A DNA stretch of 7,504 nt. Source: Puniceicoccales bacterium. GTDB taxonomy: Bacteria > Verrucomicrobiota > Verrucomicrobiia > Opitutales > UBA953. The first letter of the stretch is position 1. Each line of letters begins with the position of its first letter. The position numbers were made by a program, and so were the translations under genes. Shown here piece by piece: positions 5,218 through 7,504 of this stretch. The DNA is taken from positions 1 to 7,504 of the forward strand of contig JAITPT010000046.1 of assembly GCA_031289285.1 (NCBI GenBank), written 5' to 3'. The notes below the pieces were generated by a model. It had not been told where the DNA came from, did no database searches, and saw only the letters and a list, made by a program, of their open reading frames with translations.

Positions 5218-6468
5218 ATGATTGACGCCGCAAAACTTCGTAAGCAAGCCGCAAACAAATACGGCGAAGTAGTAGAAGCGCGACTGCGCGGCGCGAGTAT
5301 CTTTCCGCTTTATTTACGGTTCACTCCGATAAATAGAACTGCCACACGTGGAGAAATTCTCCACGACATCCAGACATTGCGCGACGCGAGTAAAGACGTG
5401 CTCGGCTGCGGCCTAACTCTCGAGACAGAAACCACCGACCTCCGCCGACACGGGCGCAACGAGCTTCCCACAAAAGCATCTTTTGCCACCGAAGCCGATT
5501 ATCTCGGCTACCTTGGCGACGATTTTGCCGCCGAGTTTCGGCGTATTTGCGCCGCCCACGCAATCCTCACTGCCGCCTTCCCCGTGCTCGCGCAATGGAC
5601 GCCGCAAAATTGGCACCACCTCCGCGACAACGGCAACGATTTCGCCGCCAACGCCTTCTGGCAAAACATCTGCCGCGCCGTCGCGTTTTTTCAGGCGACG
5701 CCTTTCCCCGAAAAATACCCTCGCGAACTCCCCGTAGAAGTGCCGACAAAGTTCATCGAAAACAATCTTCTCTTACTCGAGAAACTTGTCGAAGTCGCCG
5801 CCCCTGCCAGCATCCGCGCCGCCGCCGATGCCACCGATGCCGCCACTCACGCGGGCGAAACGCCCGTGCCACAGCCTGCCGCTGCTCGCGCCACCTTCCG
5901 CCTTGGCCTGAAAACACCGGAAGCGCTTATCGAATGTCGTTTTCTCGACCCCGCCATTTTGCCCGAGTGGAAACCTCGCCGTTTTGCTATCACTCTTGAA
6001 GACTTCGCGCATCTCGAAAAATCGGGTCTCTCCACCATTTTTATTACGGAGAATAAAACCAACTTCCTGACCCTTCCGCCGCTATCCAAAACACTGGCAA
6101 TCTTGGGTGCCGGATTTGCCGTTGCCCGTCTTCGCAGCGTCTCTCTTCTGTCCGCTTGCCGCATTCTCTACTGGGGCGACATAGACGCCCAAGGTTTTGA
6201 AATCCTCGCCACCCTCCGCCGTCATTTTCCTGCTGTGCAAAGTGTCATGATGGACAGCGCGACCTACGCGCAATTTTCCATTTACCAAATCTCCGGCGTC
6301 CCCACCCGCAGTGCCCCCGAACAATTTCTTCCAAACTTGACTCCCGCCGAGTCCGTTCTTTTTCAAGAAATCTCCCATCAAAACCGCCGTCTCGAACAAG
6401 AGCGCATCCCCCAACCCCACGTCGAAAAAATCTTGCGCAAACCCATCCCGCTGAACTGCCGTTTTTAG
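5218..6468 (+). CDS. jetD: JetD-like Toprim nuclease (DUF3322-DUF2220), Wadjet type, without jetABC
   Basis: This 416-residue protein has the two-domain layout of JetD, the nuclease subunit of Wadjet, a MukBEF-like SMC system that cuts small circular plasmids. The N-terminal DUF3322-like part covers about residues 1-195. The C-terminal DUF2220/Toprim-like part covers about 225-410, with acidic metal-binding candidates E278 in IFITENKTNFLTLP, D321 and D323 in ILYWGDIDAQGFEIL, and D346 in VMMDSATY, plus the family-typical RLEQERIP near 391-398. Residues 198-224 are an Ala-rich linker containing HAGETPVP, encoded by a palindrome. All expected catalytic residues are present and the frame is intact. 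It starts 36 bp after the ETF-QO stop with no good Shine-Dalgarno at proper distance. The SMC, kleisin and KITE partners JetC, JetA and JetB are absent from both flanks here. The gene could be solitary, a remnant, or working with distant partners. Confidence 0.88.
   Translation: MIDAAKLRKQAANKYGEVVEARLRGASIFPLYLRFTPINRTATRGEILHDIQTLRDASKDVLGCGLTLETETTDLRRHGRNELPTKASFATEADYLGYLGDDFAAEFRRICAAHAILTAAFPVLAQWTPQNWHHLRDNGNDFAANAFWQNICRAVAFFQATPFPEKYPRELPVEVPTKFIENNLLLLEKLVEVAAPASIRAAADATDAATHAGETPVPQPAAARATFRLGLKTPEALIECRFLDPAILPEWKPRRFAITLEDFAHLEKSGLSTIFITENKTNFLTLPPLSKTLAILGAGFAVARLRSVSLLSACRILYWGDIDAQGFEILATLRRHFPAVQSVMMDSATYAQFSIYQISGVPTRSAPEQFLPNLTPAESVLFQEISHQNRRLEQERIPQPHVEKILRKPIPLNCRF
5850..5868. 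repeat. Small in-frame palindrome inside the jetD-like gene
   Basis: CGGGCG at 5852-5857 pairs with CGCCCG at 5861-5866 around an AAA loop, extended outward by a G-T wobble and a C-G pair. It is translated as HAGETPVP in the linker between the two JetD domains. From memory, palindromes reading AGETPALP-like peptides are frequent in verrucomicrobial genomes, so this is probably one member of a dispersed family. Confidence 0.55.
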
Positions 6469-6476
6469 GATTATCG

Positions 6477-6600
6477 GCGTTGGCGAAGCGTAACGCAGCC
6501 AGCCCCTTGCTACCCACGGCCAGCGGCAGCGAGCGTAGCGAGCAAGCCACCCTCCTTATCCAGTTCTGTGGGCACCGTTCACGGTGCCACCCCTCGGTGC
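6477..6600. repeat. Cluster of short palindromic (REP-like) repeats after jetD
   Basis: It begins 8 bp after the jetD stop. It contains GCGTT/AACGC arms (6477-6481 and 6492-6496), a GCGAGC-GTA-GCGAGC direct repeat (6529-6543), and a perfect 7-bp hairpin GGCACCG-TTCA-CGGTGCC (6571-6588). A further CGGTGC lies at 6595-6600. No T-run follows the hairpin, so it is not a standard intrinsic terminator. With the leader that follows, this accounts for the 254-bp gap between the two genes. Confidence 0.5.
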
Positions 6601-6637
6601 GCTTTCCGCTTTCGCCCACCACTCAAAAAAAACGTGG

Positions 6638-6722
6638 AACCAAACACCCATTCCCCCACTCTCACTTACGCTTTCATCCACACTCACACCTTCACTCACT
6701 CACACCAAACAACTACACCACT
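6638..6722 (+). promoter_or_regulatory. Extremely G-depleted leader of the 184-residue gene
   Basis: The 85 bases before the ATG at 6723 contain one G (6670). They consist of CA- and CT-rich sequence with the 10-mer CACTCACACC twice (6681 and 6697). No Shine-Dalgarno is possible in it. The same style precedes the lipoprotein gene and, less purely, ETF-QO, which suggests a genome-wide, unstructured mode of translation initiation. Confidence 0.45.
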
Positions 6723-7277
6723 ATGGGACGTAACTTAGCCATCGGCCTGACGTATCAGGCGATTGCATCTCACAAAGAGATGACAGAACAAAAAGTCTCG
6801 GTTGACGAATTACGTCAAGCGATGCAGGAAACCCTGCGTTACGACATGAGCATCTACGACGAGGAGACGGTGGGCGACCGCGTTCTCTTCACGCTCAAGG
6901 ATGCTGTTTTCAAAGAAGGACTGCTTCCATTTTTGGAGGCGTTTTATCCAGCAATTCGAGCCGACAAGGACGAATACCCGCCGACTCTCAAACGTTTGCA
7001 ATCAACGCCCTCTGCCCAGTGGTTTGATATAGCGAAAAAAGGAGAGGAGTGCCTTTTCCAATTCGACGAATATGCAGAATCGGATAATGTCTGGTTCCAA
7101 AAGAATTTGCGGACATACATCCGACTGAGATACAATTGCATTCTTTTGTATCTCGGTCACGGGAAAATTATCACCGAAGGAATGAACGATTTTACGACCT
7201 TCTTTAAGGACTGCCTCCACGCGACATTCAAAGACCACGCCATCGCCAGAGCACTACGCTTCTACGTCACCGGATAA
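6723..7277 (+). CDS. Conserved-looking cytosolic protein of unknown function, 184 residues
   Basis: I do not recognise this protein. It starts MGRNLAIGLTYQ and has no signal peptide or membrane span. It appears mostly helical and charged, with aromatic-rich stretches such as LLPFLEAFYP (residues 68-77), RTYIRLRYNCILLYLGHGKI (131-150) and DFTTFFKDCLHATF (156-169). The ATG at 6723 is chosen because upstream in-frame codons run through the palindromic repeats and the G-depleted leader, which are non-coding in character. A TTG extension to 6480 would only translate those repeats. The reading frame is uninterrupted, with normal amino-acid composition and a stop at 7275-7277. The context (a jetD-like gene upstream, repeats on both sides) hints at an accessory region but gives no function. 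Confidence 0.65.
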   Translation: MGRNLAIGLTYQAIASHKEMTEQKVSVDELRQAMQETLRYDMSIYDEETVGDRVLFTLKDAVFKEGLLPFLEAFYPAIRADKDEYPPTLKRLQSTPSAQWFDIAKKGEECLFQFDEYAESDNVWFQKNLRTYIRLRYNCILLYLGHGKIITEGMNDFTTFFKDCLHATFKDHAIARALRFYVTG

Positions 7278-7411
7278 CCAAAATCCCGCGCCAAACCGCA
7301 CACACGCCGCTGACCGCAAATGCCATCTGCGGACAAAAAATCCTCCTCCCCATTCTCTCTTGCTGGCTCTTTCGTTCTCGTTTCCTGCAAGCCGCAACCC
7401 GCTTTTGATAT

Positions 7412-7422
7412 GGGGGGGGGGG
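7412..7422 (+). repeat. G11 homopolymer tract
   Basis: Eleven consecutive G residues follow TTTTGATAT. Such tracts are prone to slippage. No open frame I can support crosses it, so any phase-variable role would have to be through promoter spacing of a gene beyond the window. Confidence 0.6.
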
Positions 7423-7470
7423 CTTGCGCCTCGTGCCTCACGCCTCGCGCCGTGCGTGCGTGGAGCGACG

Positions 7471-7492
7471 CCGACGCATCGCCGTCCGTGCC
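7471..7492 (-). repeat. Possible end of a second copy of the MITE-like family
   Basis: Read on the - strand, this shows GGCACGG, 7 bases, then TGCGTCGG. The left end of the insert in the D12 gene (1529-1550) shows GGCACGG, 7 bases, then TGCATCGG. The shared blocks and equal spacing suggest relatedness, but the match fades beyond about 22 bases. Confidence 0.35.
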
Positions 7493-7504
7493 CCAGTCGC
7501 TCTC

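Larger units (their letters stand above)
7278..7504. other. Non-coding tail with homopolymer and repeats
   Basis: I see no convincing gene here. It contains a G11 run (7412-7422) bracketed by GCAAGC (7387-7392) and GCTTGC (7422-7427). Three copies of a GCCTCRY heptamer follow (7428-7448), and then a GC-rich segment resembling the end of the insert in the D12 gene. A gene or element may begin beyond the window. Confidence 0.4.

Noticed and set aside
6480..6722. TTG-initiated 81-residue N-terminal extension of the 184-residue protein
   Set aside because: It translates the palindromic repeat cluster and the G-depleted leader. The His/Pro/Ser-rich peptide looks artefactual.
7311..7340. Hairpin CCGCA/TGCGG followed by an A-run, as a terminator for the 184-residue gene
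   Set aside because: On the + strand the stem is followed by A, not T. On the - strand the T-run precedes the stem. Neither fits an intrinsic terminator.

Overview
The window reads as a chromosomal segment of a moderately GC-rich bacterium, most likely of the Verrucomicrobiota and perhaps Opitutaceae. That placement is inference. It rests on verrucomicrobial-looking palindromes (one read through as the peptide HAGETPVP), a widespread 'CAGGAT/ATCCTG' inverted repeat, and start codons preceded by G-poor leaders without a Shine-Dalgarno site. All credible genes lie on the + strand.

Region 1 (1-2464) is an AT-richer, probably acquired restriction-modification cassette in decay. It holds the 3' part of an N4/N6 DNA methyltransferase, an apparently intact restriction endonuclease (HARE-HTH plus a PD-(D/E)XK-like domain), a small unknown protein, and the C-terminal two-thirds of a D12-class adenine methyltransferase. 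The genes overlap or abut, as in an operon. The first methyltransferase appears to have lost its catalytic loop and its C-terminus. The second lacks its AdoMet-binding N-terminus. It also carries a 220-bp palindromic, GC-rich MITE-like insert flanked by an exact 8-bp direct repeat, which keeps the reading frame open. The nuclease therefore seems to have outlived both partner methylases, at least within this locus.

Region 2 (2465-2716) is non-coding, with a 26-bp-arm imperfect inverted repeat and then a G-poor leader.

Region 3 (2717-6468) has host-like composition: a lipoprotein of unknown role, a complete electron-transfer flavoprotein:ubiquinone oxidoreductase (FAD and 4Fe-4S), and, 36 bp downstream, a full-length JetD-like protein (DUF3322 plus DUF2220/Toprim). 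JetD is the nuclease subunit of the Wadjet anti-plasmid system, but no jetA, jetB or jetC is visible here. The jetD-like gene carries a small in-frame palindrome between its two domains.

Region 4 (6469-7504) holds a cluster of short palindromic repeats, a strikingly G-depleted leader, an unrecognised 184-residue protein, and a non-coding tail. The tail has a G11 homopolymer, a 7-mer tandem repeat and what may be the end of a second copy of the MITE-like family.

The main points of interest are the eroded R-M cassette, the 8-bp-repeat-flanked element inside the D12 gene, and the solitary jetD. No complete new system can be shown from this window alone.
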